Source: Lanius collurio (taxonomy: Eukaryota; Chordata; Aves; Passeriformes; Laniidae). Taken from it: 64,000 nt of DNA. A program made the position numbers and the translations under genes. The stretch is from NCBI GenBank assembly GCA_020086605.1, contig JACBWW010000017.1, forward strand, positions 22,534,473 through 22,598,472. Direction: 5' to 3'. Below the pieces are notes generated by a model. That model was given only the letters and a program-made list of their open reading frames with translations, did not search any database and was not told the origin of the DNA. How positions within the stretch are numbered: position 1 is the first letter of the stretch; the number at the start of each line of letters is the position of its first letter. Below are positions 1-10,330 of the stretch, one piece after another.

Positions 1-260
1 GCAGGCGGGGCAGCGCGCGCCCCTCCGCGCCCGCGCAGCGCCCGCCGCGCCCGGCCCGGCCCGACTTCATCCCAACCCATCCCGGCCCGGCCCTTCCCGT
101 GCCCGCCCGACGTGGCTCCCTCATCGAGGGTCCTGCCCTCGCCGGGCGGTACCACGTCTGCCGCGGGCGTCTCTCCTCCCTGCGAATTTTATAGCGGGGG
201 TGGGGGTGGAGAGGTGGGGAAAAACGGGGAGAAAAGTGCGTGGCAAATAATCCATCAAAA
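1..260. promoter_or_regulatory. CpG island, cut by the left edge of the window
   Basis: The first 180 bases are extremely GC- and CpG-rich and contain an Sp1/KLF-type GC box (GGCGGGGC at 4-11), then CpG density falls through a G-rich shoulder to about 260. Unmethylated islands of this kind in vertebrates usually mark a promoter or first exon. The island runs off the left edge, so its full size and the direction of any transcript cannot be seen. Small open frames on both strands here are explained by the base composition and lack recognisable protein features. The AT-rich sequence that follows is unique and complex, which suits a developmental-gene promoter flank. The island call is direct; the promoter role is inference. 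Confidence 0.7.
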
Positions 261-289
261 AGCCGGAGCGAGATCGATACGTCGTGTTA

Positions 290-480
290 AATTTTAAATG
301 TGTTTGCTGGCAGTTAAACTGCTCTCGACTCATTACAACAACAGTGCTGGATTTATTCTAATGCGCTGCAGTCTGAACAACAAGCGCATTAATTCTCCTT
401 TAATTGTAAACTGGGAGCATTTGAAAACCATTCAGTGTGCAAATTATGCTGATTCAATTACCGTTTAGTTACAGACTTCA
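290..480. promoter_or_regulatory. Candidate conserved noncoding element beside the CpG island
   Basis: This stretch is unique, non-repetitive and unusually complex, with several ATTA/TAAT homeodomain-type cores. It contains a perfect 8-bp inverted repeat, TAATGCGC at 359-366 and GCGCATTA at 384-391, separated by 17 bases. Each arm combines a GCGC with an ATTA core. There is no open frame with coding character. The lack of repeat decay and the position beside the CpG island suggest a proximal regulatory element, but conservation was not measured. Confidence 0.35.
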
Positions 481-492
481 TTACCTGAATAC

Positions 493-505
493 TTTTTTTT
501 TTTTT
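493..505. repeat. Poly-T run (13 T)
   Basis: A pure T homopolymer, just upstream of the A/C-rich tract. It has no further recognisable structure. Confidence 0.8.
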
Positions 506-569
506 CCGAGGGCTTGGCATTGCAGAGTGAAGGAGACGATTTTCAAGTTTCCCTCGAAACAATGTGAAA

Positions 570-720
570 TATGATACAAAAAAAAAAAATCCCCAAACCG
601 AAAAAAACCCCACAACAACCAAAGATAAAAAAAAAAAACAAAAACAAAAACAAAACAACCCAAAAAACCCCAAAACAAACCAACAACCAAAAAAACAAGA
701 GAAAAAAAATCGGGAATAAA
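570..720. repeat. A/C-rich low-complexity tract
   Basis: About 150 bases made almost only of A and C on the plus strand, built from runs such as AAAAAACCCC, CAAAAA and AACCAAC, ending in an A-rich GAGAAAAAAAAT. Tracts of this style are frequent in bird genomes. The strict strand asymmetry forces open frames on both strands (Lys/Pro/Thr/Asn-rich one way, Phe/Leu/Gly-rich the other), and these should not be taken as proteins. A similar tract lies at 13322-13478. Confidence 0.85.
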
Positions 721-2149
721 AGACAAGCTAGGGGGAGGGAATGTGCCCTTCGGCTCGTCTGTGTCTTCTGCCAAAAGTCTCGGGGAGGATCCAAAGGAAT
801 TCCCTAGCACGATTCTTCTTTCTGACTCGGTATTTCCACGTTTATGCCAATGTCTCCCTATCCTCTGTATTTCAGGAGTGACTCTGAAAGTTTGCATTAG
901 GCCGTCACATGATAGTAAACAGTTTATTAGCACTGAAGCATGAAGTTTTGATTAAAGCTTTAATGCTGTGGCACAAAGCAGCAAGGTGCAGCACTTTGTT
1001 GTGCCTATCCCTATGTGCACGTCACTCTGCGTGGACAAAAGCAGTTTCAATTAGGAATTAAATTTTCAGTACTCAAACTGTTAGGAAGGGTAAATGAAAT
1101 GGCAGCACAAACAGCTTCCTATCGAGTTTGTTAAAAAAAGACAACCTTTTTGAGAGGGGTTAATAATATAGGTGAGAGGGAAAATAGCCTGTTTCCCCTA
1201 CGCCTGAACTAGGAGATGTTCATGTAGAGTGAACAGCTGCGGCGAGGCTGGGCTGCCTCGAAGTCACTCATTTACAGACACTGTCTGCCTTGTAATTCCT
1301 CTTCACTCAGCAAACCGCTACTCTTTTCCTTTTTTTTTTTTTTTTTTTGTTCTCTCTCCCCTCCCATGTCCTCACCCCTCCTTCGTTAAACCTCTTTGTA
1401 ATGAAATCTTGAGGGGAAAAAATAGTGCTTCTGCTTTTCTTCCCCTTTTAATAGAGCCATATGCTATCCAGCCTTATTGCCTGAAATTTATAGAGGTCAT
1501 GGCTGATCTGAATGAGTAGGAATTTTGCTTGGGTAGAGGTGGTTCACCATATTATGTTTATTGAAAAGAACATTAGCTGTGCATTGCGACGTGAGCGTTT
1601 TCTCCTGGTTTCGAGCTGTGCAGTGTATTGAAAATGTTATATTTGATTTGCAGCGGAAGTGTTTCTCCTTTGGCCTAAACGGGTAACTGAGTACTTATTT
1701 GGCAAAATTGGGAGGTAACCTTTAAAGTCTCGCAGTTGTTTTTTTCTCTACTTTTAGAAAGCTACAGAAAGTGTTCAAACACCTACAGTTGGTTTTATTT
1801 ACCATGACACTCTACATCACCTCTGCTCTTTCAAAAGCATCTTAGTCTGATTCTAATGGATAATGTTTCCTTAACTAAACCAAAATAACACCTGAGATCA
1901 CAGACTCTCACAGAACTGAGCTCTGTTTATAAGGACGCCGGGATTTTATGCCATTCCCTTAACAGAAATCTTCTCGTTGTACCTCCTGCCTAGTTGCCAG
2001 CGAACTTCCAGTCTGACACCACAGGACAATAAAAGGCCAGGCTGTTTCTTTTCATTTCTTCTTTTTTTTCCCCCTTCCCGTGTGGAAGCAGCATGCTGTA
2101 TAAGCGACTACAGAACTCGCGGGCTGTTAGGAAGGACGGCAAAGATCCT
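721..2149. other. Noncoding single-copy DNA between CpG islands
   Basis: No supported gene. Composition is moderate GC with more CpG than the distal part of the window. A 19-base poly-T lies at 1330-1348 within a pyrimidine-rich segment. The block around 1640-1740 is complex and non-repetitive and could be regulatory, but nothing specific is recognised. Short open frames here show no domain or codon character. Confidence 0.6.
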
Positions 2150-3010
2150 AAGCATTGTTTCTCAGAGGGACAGGTCAAGCAGGGCCTCGGAGGAGGAGGA
2201 AAATAATTTCCGTGCCGGCAGCTGCGGTGCCGCTCCGTGCGGCGGGGCCCGGCGGGCTGTGGCCGGCAGTTCCCGGCGGCGACGGGCGCCCTCCCGGTCC
2301 CGTCCCGTCCCGGCCCGGCCCGGCCCGGCCGACCCCGGGCCCTGCACACCCCCGGTAATGGCAGGCGCAGGGCGGCAAAGGGCTCGCACATGGCAGGATT
2401 TCACCTCCCGTCACGGTCACAGACTCTACTCCCCCGGCCGCTCTGGGGAGACCCTCCCGCACCGCACAAGCGCGGCGTGGTAACATGAACCTCTTTTGCT
2501 GGGATCATCCGGGCTCGAAGAGACTTCAGCTCATTACTTAGGTGCTTCTCACTCCCCGCAGCGGGTACGGAACTAAAAGCAGTCGGAATTTTGCGTGGCA
2601 TGCTGCTAGGCTAAGGATCCCTCCCCCCCTTATCCTCCCGCTCGGCTTGTCGCCTTCTCCCAGCGAAGTGTTTACTCAGTGATGGGTTTGTTAATTAGGA
2701 TACGCGCAGGAGCCGGGCAGCAGAGCGCTTCAACTCTGCAGAACTTAAGCAGCGCAAGAGCACAAGGAGGGGTGATTTTTCAGCCCGCGACGAAGGCTGC
2801 TTCGCGGGGGGAGCTTCCCTGCGCGGCGCTTTGCCAGAGGAGTAGAGCTACGGGGCTCACGGGGCACCTTGTTAAACAGGGCGATGGCTTTGGCGGAGGG
2901 GCTTTGGAAACAGCCTGCTAACCTTCTCCCTGCACCGGGCTGGGATTTTAAGGTCTGTTTCACGCCGTCACTGTAGCTCGGAGGCCTTCTGACAGCCGCG
3001 AGGAGCTTTC
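2150..3010. promoter_or_regulatory. Second CpG island with GC-rich shelf
   Basis: The core at about 2185-2350 is very GC-rich and includes a simple CCCGTCCCGGCCC-type repeat around 2300-2335. CpG density stays raised to about 3010. A GC-rich hairpin is possible at 2784-2809: CCCGCG...GAAG pairs with CTTCGCGGG around a small loop, with a 3-base bulge. Long overlapping open frames on both strands (for example 1977-2483 plus and 1990-2391 minus) are Arg/Pro/Ala/Gly-rich translations of the island and show no domain. The island may be an alternative promoter or an intragenic or enhancer island; no transcript structure could be assigned. Confidence 0.65.
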
Positions 3011-4149
3011 CTGCAAAATTGTTGTGAATAATAGAGGTTTAAAATTGTCCTCAGCGGTGGCACACTTGGTACAGTATTTGCTGAAGGGGTAAACAGGGGG
3101 TTAGCGACTCAAGAGTTTGTGTACATTTAATTTCGCTGTGTGTCGCACTGTTTGCGGTCATTTCACCCTGGTTAATGAAAGCTATGGTGAACGTGAGGAA
3201 ATATCACGTGCCGGCGAAGATAAGTTGATTTTTTTTTCTTCTTTCTTTTTTAAGATTGTTGCTGATTGTGTCCTACTTTGTCATGGAAGAAAAAAAAACA
3301 ACAAACAAACCCACACCTCTATAGACAGAAAACAAAAGAGAGAGAAGGCATTGTCCTATCGTAATCACCTCCCACAGTATTTTCTCAGAGGCATTTGGTA
3401 CTGAATGCATTCGAGTATTGCTTTTTGCTCCCCAAATAAGCAATTTCTTTCAATTTTCAAATTGACGTCGAAGGCAGGGAGGGCGGGGGAGAGCGTTTGG
3501 AGAGCAGGGACAGCAGTGGCTTTCTGTGCGGGGGAGTTTGCGTAGCCTCGAGATGCTCCTGCTCCCTCTTTCTAAAGGAGTTTGAGACGCTGTAGCAGTG
3601 GTGTAAGGGAAAAGGTAAGGCACGGGAATAACAGCGGGATCCCGATCTTGTGTAGGTGAAACAAACTTATCTGCGCTCTTGATTTACAATTTTTTTTTTT
3701 TTTCAAGCAGAGGATAGTGTATTCTTTCCCAGATTTCCTTACTTCCTAACCACCAGGGACCTGTGCTATTTGAAGAAGGGGTTTCCCCGCACTGGAATTT
3801 CTTTTTCCTGATGCTTAGTACTCACTATTTTAATTTAGTACATAGTTGGAGAAAGCAACCTGGAACAGATTTCACCTTTTAAGGAGGCACCTGAATGTAA
3901 TCCAATATACCCGTTTCTCTTCGACTAGCCAAATCTTACAAGCTGGTACGGTACCCAGAGGTATCCATTTTAACCTCTTTAATATTTCCCTGCATCTCTA
4001 AACCGCCATTTTAATTAACAAAATGCCAATTTCCTAATCGTCTTGGAAGGTTCGGTGAAGCAGGTTACGAAACCAATTGCTCGGAATAGCCGGCACTTGG
4101 AGAAAATGAATGTGTGAGCCATTCTTTCCTCCCTAGGATTGGCTTCTGT
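3011..4149. other. Noncoding DNA with CRE-like site and strong splice-donor match
   Basis: A TGACGTCG sequence at 3463-3470 matches the core of a cAMP-response element. It is followed by a locally G-rich, CpG-containing segment and then by AAG|GTAAGG, with the GT at 3615-3616, an excellent match to the vertebrate 5' splice-site consensus. Together these could be the promoter and first exon of a plus-strand noncoding transcript, but single consensus matches are common by chance. Nothing else is recognised apart from a poly-T run near 3690-3704. Confidence 0.3.
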
Positions 4150-4660
4150 TCTCCTTACCGGGTATGGATGAAGTTTTGCTGTGATTTAGCAGATAGTTTA
4201 ACACCCAGCTCACTCTTGTAAGTCAGCATTAAACCACCTCCTGGGAGCTTTGTAAATACAGCTTTAGCATTTTTTTCATGCAGCAGATTGACATGTTGAC
4301 GATTCTGCTTTAAGGAATGTGACAATAAAGTGGAAAACCAAAGGCTGGCAAGCACTTCATCAGGGATAAAAAGGTTCTGCTGTAAGGATGTCACTCAATT
4401 TATTGTGAAAGTCGAATGAATTACGTTTAATGAAAGTGCTCCCCAGATGAATATTACCAGCAATTTCCTGAGTTGGCTCTGTCAGATTGATATGAGGAAA
4501 TGCCAACCCATATCAAAAAAGATCTCCAATCTCAATTACTATGCAAGCTTTCGAAGAGCTCCTTTTTATTGATATGATATATATTGGCGGGTTCTCAATG
4601 CTGTGCAAACTACTCTCTCTTCAACAGGACAGCATATTTCGCAGTTTATTGCTGAACCCT
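4150..4660. promoter_or_regulatory. Candidate conserved noncoding element
   Basis: About 500 bases of high-complexity, balanced-composition DNA with no repeat similarity, no low-complexity tract and no convincing open frame. It contains several ATTA/TAAT cores (around 4417-4430 and 4530-4540) and TGATATGATATATAT near 4570-4585. A minus-strand frame at 4155-4394 has no recognisable domain. Blocks of this appearance near developmental promoters are often deeply conserved enhancers. That is inference from appearance only. Confidence 0.35.
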
Positions 4661-5489
4661 ACCTTTTTCTGGCTGTTGTTTAAACTTCTGTGAGTGTCCT
4701 TCTTTCGGAGGGGAAACTTTCTCCCATCCTCTTTCCCTTTCCGTGACCCAGAGACATCAAAGTTGTGTGACTGGGAGACAGTGGGGGAGATGCTCATTGC
4801 AGGAAGTTTGTTCAGCCTGGATGGACAAAGTCGAAGGTCAATACAAATAGCTCGGCTGAGACAATGGCACTGGATCCCCTCTTTTTCAGTGTATTTCTAG
4901 GCAACAATCCAGATCACGGTAATATTTGTTATGACTAGCAAACCCAATATTCCCGCCCTTTCTTCCTCATTCCTCTAGGGATTCTATGGGCAAATTAGGA
5001 ATTCACTAAGCCCTCGAAGGGAGAGAAAAGCTCTTATGTCACCTCATCTACATAAGAATTGACTTTTCGAGAGGCTTTTCCGTTCCATATTAACTACTGT
5101 GACGCCGGTCGTTACTCAGGAATACAGCTTCTTTTCCCATAATCCGTCTTGCTGGGCTTATTTGTGATTGATGCAGTCAGATTTCTTCTATCACTTCCCA
5201 ATACTCTCATTTTTTTCGTATCAAAGCAGAGAGACGGTATTGAAGGACAACAGGGAGGTTCTCGAAACTCTGCAGCAGGACGGGGAATGGTTGCTTTCAC
5301 ATGTGGGGCTGCACTCCTTGCATGAAGCATTAATGAGGAAGCAGAAAGAGATTGTTCTTAGCACATATCGGGTTGGTCTGGTTTTGTATTTTTACTGTTC
5401 GTTGCTGGATCTGCGTCTAAAACTTTCTTCAGTGCACGATTAATCTACCTGTTATTGATTATTTGATTTGTTTATTTATTTTTTAAAAG
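4661..5489. other. Noncoding single-copy DNA before the third CpG island
   Basis: No repeat family, RNA gene or coding exon recognised. Sequence from about 5040 to 5240 is complex and contains scattered CpGs, so it may belong to the same regulatory domain as the neighbouring islands. A plus-strand frame at 5168-5443 has no recognisable motif. Confidence 0.5.
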
Positions 5490-5830
5490 TGTATTTCCCT
5501 TCCCCCTCCCCCTCTGTCGGAGATGCTGAGTGTTTCGAGCCGCTGACGGCGAGTGCGAGCCCTGAGAGCGGGGAGAGCGGGCAAGCTCAGGCAAACGGGC
5601 CGAGAGAGGCCTGGCTTTGAGTGTCCCGCCCGGCTCCGGGCCGGGGCTGCTGCTGACCCTCGTCCGTGCCGGCAGCGCCGTGCAGCAGCACCCTGGAGAG
5701 CGCCCGGGGCGGGGCAGCACCGCGGACAGCGCCCGGCCCGGCCCGCACCGCCGGCTGCTCCTTCGCAGGACCCCCGCCCCGGGCTAGCCGAGGTTTTGGG
5801 TTGCTGCTGCTCAGACCTCACCTGCAACAC
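5490..5830. promoter_or_regulatory. Third CpG island
   Basis: The CpG-rich core lies at about 5535-5785, with a tandem-like GC box GGGGCGGGGC at 5706-5715. On the minus strand a CAG|GTGAGG splice-donor match occurs with its GT at 5821-5820, which would place the island at the start of an intron of a minus-strand transcript. No exon or start site could be confirmed upstream of it. Open frames at 5483-5830 (minus) and 5553-5927 (plus) are low-complexity Arg/Ala/Pro/Gly translations of the island. Promoter activity is inferred from composition. Confidence 0.65.
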
Positions 5831-8800
5831 GCTCTGGACTTGGGGCTTGGCGGTCTGCCTCAGTTTTCCTGGAGGAAGAAGTGGACAGGTGGACCAGCAG
5901 ATCGATGTATTTATTTACTGTTGCTGATGGCTGGCTTTCTCTAAATGGTGAAATAGCTTTATTTTGTGAGGAAAAACTGGTCAGAGGGACAATACATGAG
6001 TATGGAATGAAACAGGGATGGTAGAATGATCCTGAGGATAGAAAAGCTGTTCTGAGATGCTCAGGTTTGTCTTATTCCATCCCAGGACCACGGAATCCTC
6101 TCCTTTTAGAGTGAGACCAGAGATATCCGAGAGCATTGGAGTAAAAAATGAGCTCTAAGACAGGGCTGATGCTGAGACACGAGAATAGGGAGTTGTTAAT
6201 TAGCAAGGACACTTTCTATCCCATGGGTCGGGTCAGAAGTGTCTCTCAGACACAGCTGATGTCATTTTTGGGGTAGTGGCTCTTTGAGGCGTCTGTGAGG
6301 GGCAAATCTTGCTGCCTTCACTTGCCTGTCCTGGCACACAGTGCTCAGGGTATCTCCCAGCTCTTTCCTTGCTTTCAGGAGAAGATAATCACAGGCAAGT
6401 GCCTCCACCCTTGTAAATCCCCACTCACTATTGACAGAGCTGTCCTCTAGAGCTCTGCTGCCTGAAAAGCACTTGCCAATGAAACAGTGACTTTTGGCAG
6501 GGCAGGTGTAAGTGAATGACTGATGAAGAGTCCTTCAATAAAGGAATGTGATAGGAATTGACTGAGCTGAGAGGTAAAATAACCCATAATCTCCACCAGC
6601 CTTCCAGACAAAACCATAATCCAGTTATTCCTGATTCATATTCTCCCATATCAGTAGTGATTGTGATGGTTTTGCTGGATGTAAACATACTCCAGCCCCT
6701 TTTGATTACAACTTATCCCTGTGTGTGGTGTCTCAAAACTGCATTCTCTGCTGCAGAGATACTGCTTTTATCTTCCAAATGCCACCCTCATTAATGTCAA
6801 AGTCTCACCGACCAGCTAGTGACAAATATCTCCAGGATGTTCATCTGCCTTGCACACTGTGCCATCTCTCCTGCCTTGTCTGTTCCTCTCAGAGGAGAGG
6901 TTTAGTAATATTTTCTTTGTTGCCTCCTGTATCTGCTCAAAAAAGATTTGTCCCCTAGTTGGTCTTTGTCTTGTCCATTCACAAGTTAGTTTTTCCAGTG
7001 CCCTCTGGGTTATCACCTTTCCTGTCAATCTGTTTGAGCACTTTGATGTCAGGTTGACCAGTGTATGGAAAGATAGTCTGCTCTTTCCAAATCTGCAGGT
7101 TGTTGAAGGGGGAGAAATTAGGCCTACCAAATGATTATGATATTAGTGCCCTATTTTCCTCAAACTTCCTCGTCTAACTCAGACTTGACACAAAAACCAA
7201 AAGAACAAAGAGTCTGGTTGTTTCTTTGTGTGTGTAACCTGGTTATTGTGTGCACAAGAGCACTTGTGAATGCTCTTTTTTTCTGCTGGACTTTTGAAAA
7301 ACTACTAAGTAAAATATGTCCATGTTGTTCCTTTGTATATTTACTTAAAATTTGGTGATAGCTGTGCAGCAAACTTCTTTTAGAAGCAGAGCTGACAGCC
7401 AAAATAATACTAGGAAAGAAGTGATCTTATAACCTTAGTTTTTGGAAAGGCATGGAATTAAATTATAATATATACTATATAAAATATATTAATCTTATAT
7501 TAATATATGATACATTAATAAAATTTTATTATTTATTTAGAAAGAGAAGCATAGAGTCACTTAAATCTAATCAGTACATTGTCCTCAGCTGAAAAACAAA
7601 ATTTGCTACTTACCTTCTGAGTTGGAACACACTTTGAAGTAACAGAAGTAACATAACCAATGATTAGTGACCAGTGTGGTTTATGATCCCCTTTCCCCTT
7701 CCCCTGCCCTATGTCAACCTTGCATTATGTGTGAGTTAACTTTCAGCTGGCACACTATTTCCTGCACTTGTTTTAGAGGTGCATGTGAGCTACTGGGTAA
7801 AATTAAAAATAGAAAAGGAGAAACATTCTGGCCATAAATTTAGAACACTATGGAAAAGCAAAGACTCCTCTGCAGCAGATCCTATGCCCTGATCCTGCAG
7901 TGTAATACGAGACAGGATTCCATGTAAATTGATGGTTTGTTTTCTTGTGTGAGGAGGACAGATTCTGTTTATATTGAAGATTAAGTAGACCATTTCTATT
8001 TCTGAGAATTCAGATACCACTTCAAATTGAAAGTGTAATTGGCAGCTCTTAAAAAATTTTAGCTAATGGAACTTCTGTTATGGGTAGTTCAGACCACCTG
8101 TACCATAATATTTGTTTGCACAGTCATTTTTATAAGCTATTCTTGATTGAACTTTAGAAAAGCAGTCCTTCTGCTAGGCTATTTTGTCAAGAAATGTTGT
8201 CATAGACCTTCAGGTATATAAAAATGCTTATATAAAATTAATGGACTGCTTTTTATATTTACAATCTCACCCCTAGCACTTGAGGTCATGCAAAAGAAGA
8301 GATAGACTTAAAATAAGAATAATGTTAAAACTATATCCTCATGCTTGTTGCACTGTCAATAGCAGTATTGTAAAATATTTGTGTTCTTAAAATCAGAATG
8401 TTAGTTTGTAATCTGACTCTAATTTACAGTAATTTCTGCTGTCACTTACTGCAACTACTCTGTATTACCTGCAGAGATTTTTCTTAATGTTTATTTGAGG
8501 AATGCTTTGCACCTTGAGAATATTTTGTGAGCAATATTGATAGGAAAAACAGCATTAATACTGTAGCTCTGTGGAGGAAAATTGATGAGTGAACAGATCT
8601 TTAAGGATCAGGAAAACAAGGAAGACTACAGAGATGTGACAGAAAAGATGTGCATAATAAATAGTACAAGAAAACCTTCACCGTTATAAAAGATGCACTC
8701 CTTCTGCCTTCGTCTGCAACGGATATCACCTCAACAGTGTCCACATACTGTATTCCCACGTTTCTTCTCCCTGCTCCCACAAACCATCATATTTGCTTAG

Positions 8801-8866
8801 CTGACTTGCTTGTAGCAGGTGGCAGTGTAGTACTTGTTGCAAACAGAGGGTAGAGCATCGATACCT
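5831..8866. other. Gene-free single-copy DNA
   Basis: Composition shifts abruptly from GC-rich to AT-rich and CpG-poor at the end of the third island. No gene or datable repeat is recognised. Short frames of 60-104 codons at 6428-7402 overlap one another on both strands without coding signs. An AT-rich simple stretch is listed separately at 7450-7535. Confidence 0.6.
7450..7535. repeat. AT-rich simple stretch
   Basis: About 85 bases almost entirely A and T, with repeated TATAT/ATTAATAT units, ending in TTTATTATTTATTTAG. It is low-complexity, and no transposon ends are seen. Confidence 0.7.
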
Positions 8867-9062
8867 TCAGTGGAATCGTGTCTGTGAGCGGTCGCTCGGA
8901 GGGGGTGAGAAACGACATTGTCTGGTCCTTGATAAGACTGGTCTGTGTGAATCATCTTCTATATCTTTAGCTTCTGTCTGTCCTGACTCAGTGGGACCTC
9001 TTGCTGGGTGTCTCCTTCCTCTGTGAGCAGCTCTGCTCTCTCCGATAGCACAAGTCATTGCT
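8867..9062 (-). other. Possible small terminal coding exon or pseudo-exon, unrecognised
   Basis: On the minus strand a frame of 63 codons begins MTCAIGESRAAHRGRR and ends SDRSQTRFH at a stop at 8867. It is preceded directly by CCTTACAG, a plausible 3' splice site, with its AG just above 9062. The segment has more CpG and a more even, protein-like composition (Ser, Arg, Pro, Thr, Asp, Glu) than the AT-rich DNA around it. A minus-strand AATAAA lies about 375 bases downstream near 8490. No homologous protein is recognised. It could be the last exon of an unplaced gene, a decayed retrocopy, or chance. Confidence 0.22.
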
Positions 9063-10179
9063 GTAAGGTACTATGCACAGAATTATATTGGAATACAGCT
9101 TGTGTTTGCATTCTTAATGCACTGAATATTTGCTAGCTAGAGCAGAGTGTGAGTCTTGGAAAAGTTATTGTGTGGATTAGCAGATTGTAATGATGTGGTT
9201 CAGTCTTCCAGTGTAATGCAACCCAAATGAATATGGAAATGTGTGACTAAGTACATTAGAGGAGGAGCTGTTTTTGTTCTCCACAATTTATAGAATATTC
9301 TGAAATTGTGGTGTTGTAGCAGACACTTCAGAGTAAAAGCCAATAGCTTGCAACTGCTTTCTAGAAGCAAAACACAAGCTCAACTGAAGACAGGACACTT
9401 GCTAACATGTGCTTCAGTACTTTACTGAGCTAGGAGAAAGTGAATCCAGTATGGTTTTTGCATTTCTTTCTTTGGGTTATAAAATTTTCTTCTGCCATGG
9501 TGGAAAACACATTCATGTCTTCAAAAATATTATAGAGTAAGATTTTTGCCAATAATCTGCTGAATTTACCTCTAGACTACTTAGAATCTATTAAAGTATT
9601 TGTATATAACCAAGAATACACTTTTTACTATCCTTTATCTTAAAAATATTATTTTTATTTGATAATAATTAATTAAATAATTAAAATCCTATAATTATGG
9701 GAAAATAATTGTATTTTTTGATTAATTTTGAATTTTTTGAGTCATGATTTGTGACTCATTCTGACTACTACTCCAGCTTCTGAAGAAATAGTCTACAAAA
9801 ATATCTTTATCTATGAAATTAAACTAAAGTTGAAATTTTCAAATAGGTAATTCATGTGTCTTTTATTTTCGGTAAATGCATTTTTGAAGCATTCAGACAC
9901 CATCCTTACTACTGTTTAGAATTACAAAGAGATGCAAATGGTGGCAAATCTCAGAAATCCACGTGTGGCCTTTTTGCATTACTATATTTGTGGTCTAAAA
10001 TTGAAGTCTAACTGCATAATTGATGTACATTTTTTGCAGACCACTGCAGATTCTTTTTTTTTTCCTTTCAGAAGAAAAATGTACTGGAACGATGACCATG
10101 TAAAGCAAAAAATGTAGCCTTATTTATTCTTCCACAAGAAACTTGCATGTTGATTCAAGACCACTCAGGCTCACGAGAA
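9063..10179. other. Gene-free AT-rich DNA
   Basis: No gene seen. The segment at about 9600-9740 is very AT-rich, with clustered AATTAATTAAATAATTAA-like sequence. A T-rich run lies near 10050-10070. Confidence 0.6.
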
Positions 10180-10330
10180 CTTTTTCATTGATTTCTTTGG
10201 CTGTAAAATGGGGTCTTTAGCTTGATAAATATTTCCATTTTTATAAGGTTGTTGGAAATGATATTTCACTACATCTTAGCTTGATTTGCTTTGTACGAAG
10301 TAGCTATTCATAGGTAACAGAGGAAAGAAG
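10180..10330 (+). mobile_element. MIR-like SINE relic, 3' half
   Basis: The string CTGTAAAATGGGG (10201-10213), followed by ATAAGGTTGTTGGAAATGA (10242-10260) and a later AGTAGCTATTCATA, follows the order and spacing of the distal part of the MIR consensus, which has CTGTAAAATGGGG, then a GGTTGTTG-GGATTAAATGA segment. It is strongly diverged, as expected of an element that predates the amniote radiation. The limits are approximate. Recognition is from memory of the family, not from an alignment. Confidence 0.5.

Noticed and set aside
571..807. Lys/Asn/Pro/Thr-rich frame and its Phe-rich opposite
   Set aside because: Produced by an A/C-only low-complexity tract.
1977..2483. 168-codon plus-strand open frame over the second CpG island
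   Set aside because: Composition is driven by GC-rich repeats, with several equally long frames on both strands and no domain or splice support.
5553..5927. 124-codon plus-strand frame over the third CpG island
   Set aside because: Arg/Ala/Pro/Gly-rich translation of CpG-rich DNA, matched by a 115-codon frame on the other strand.
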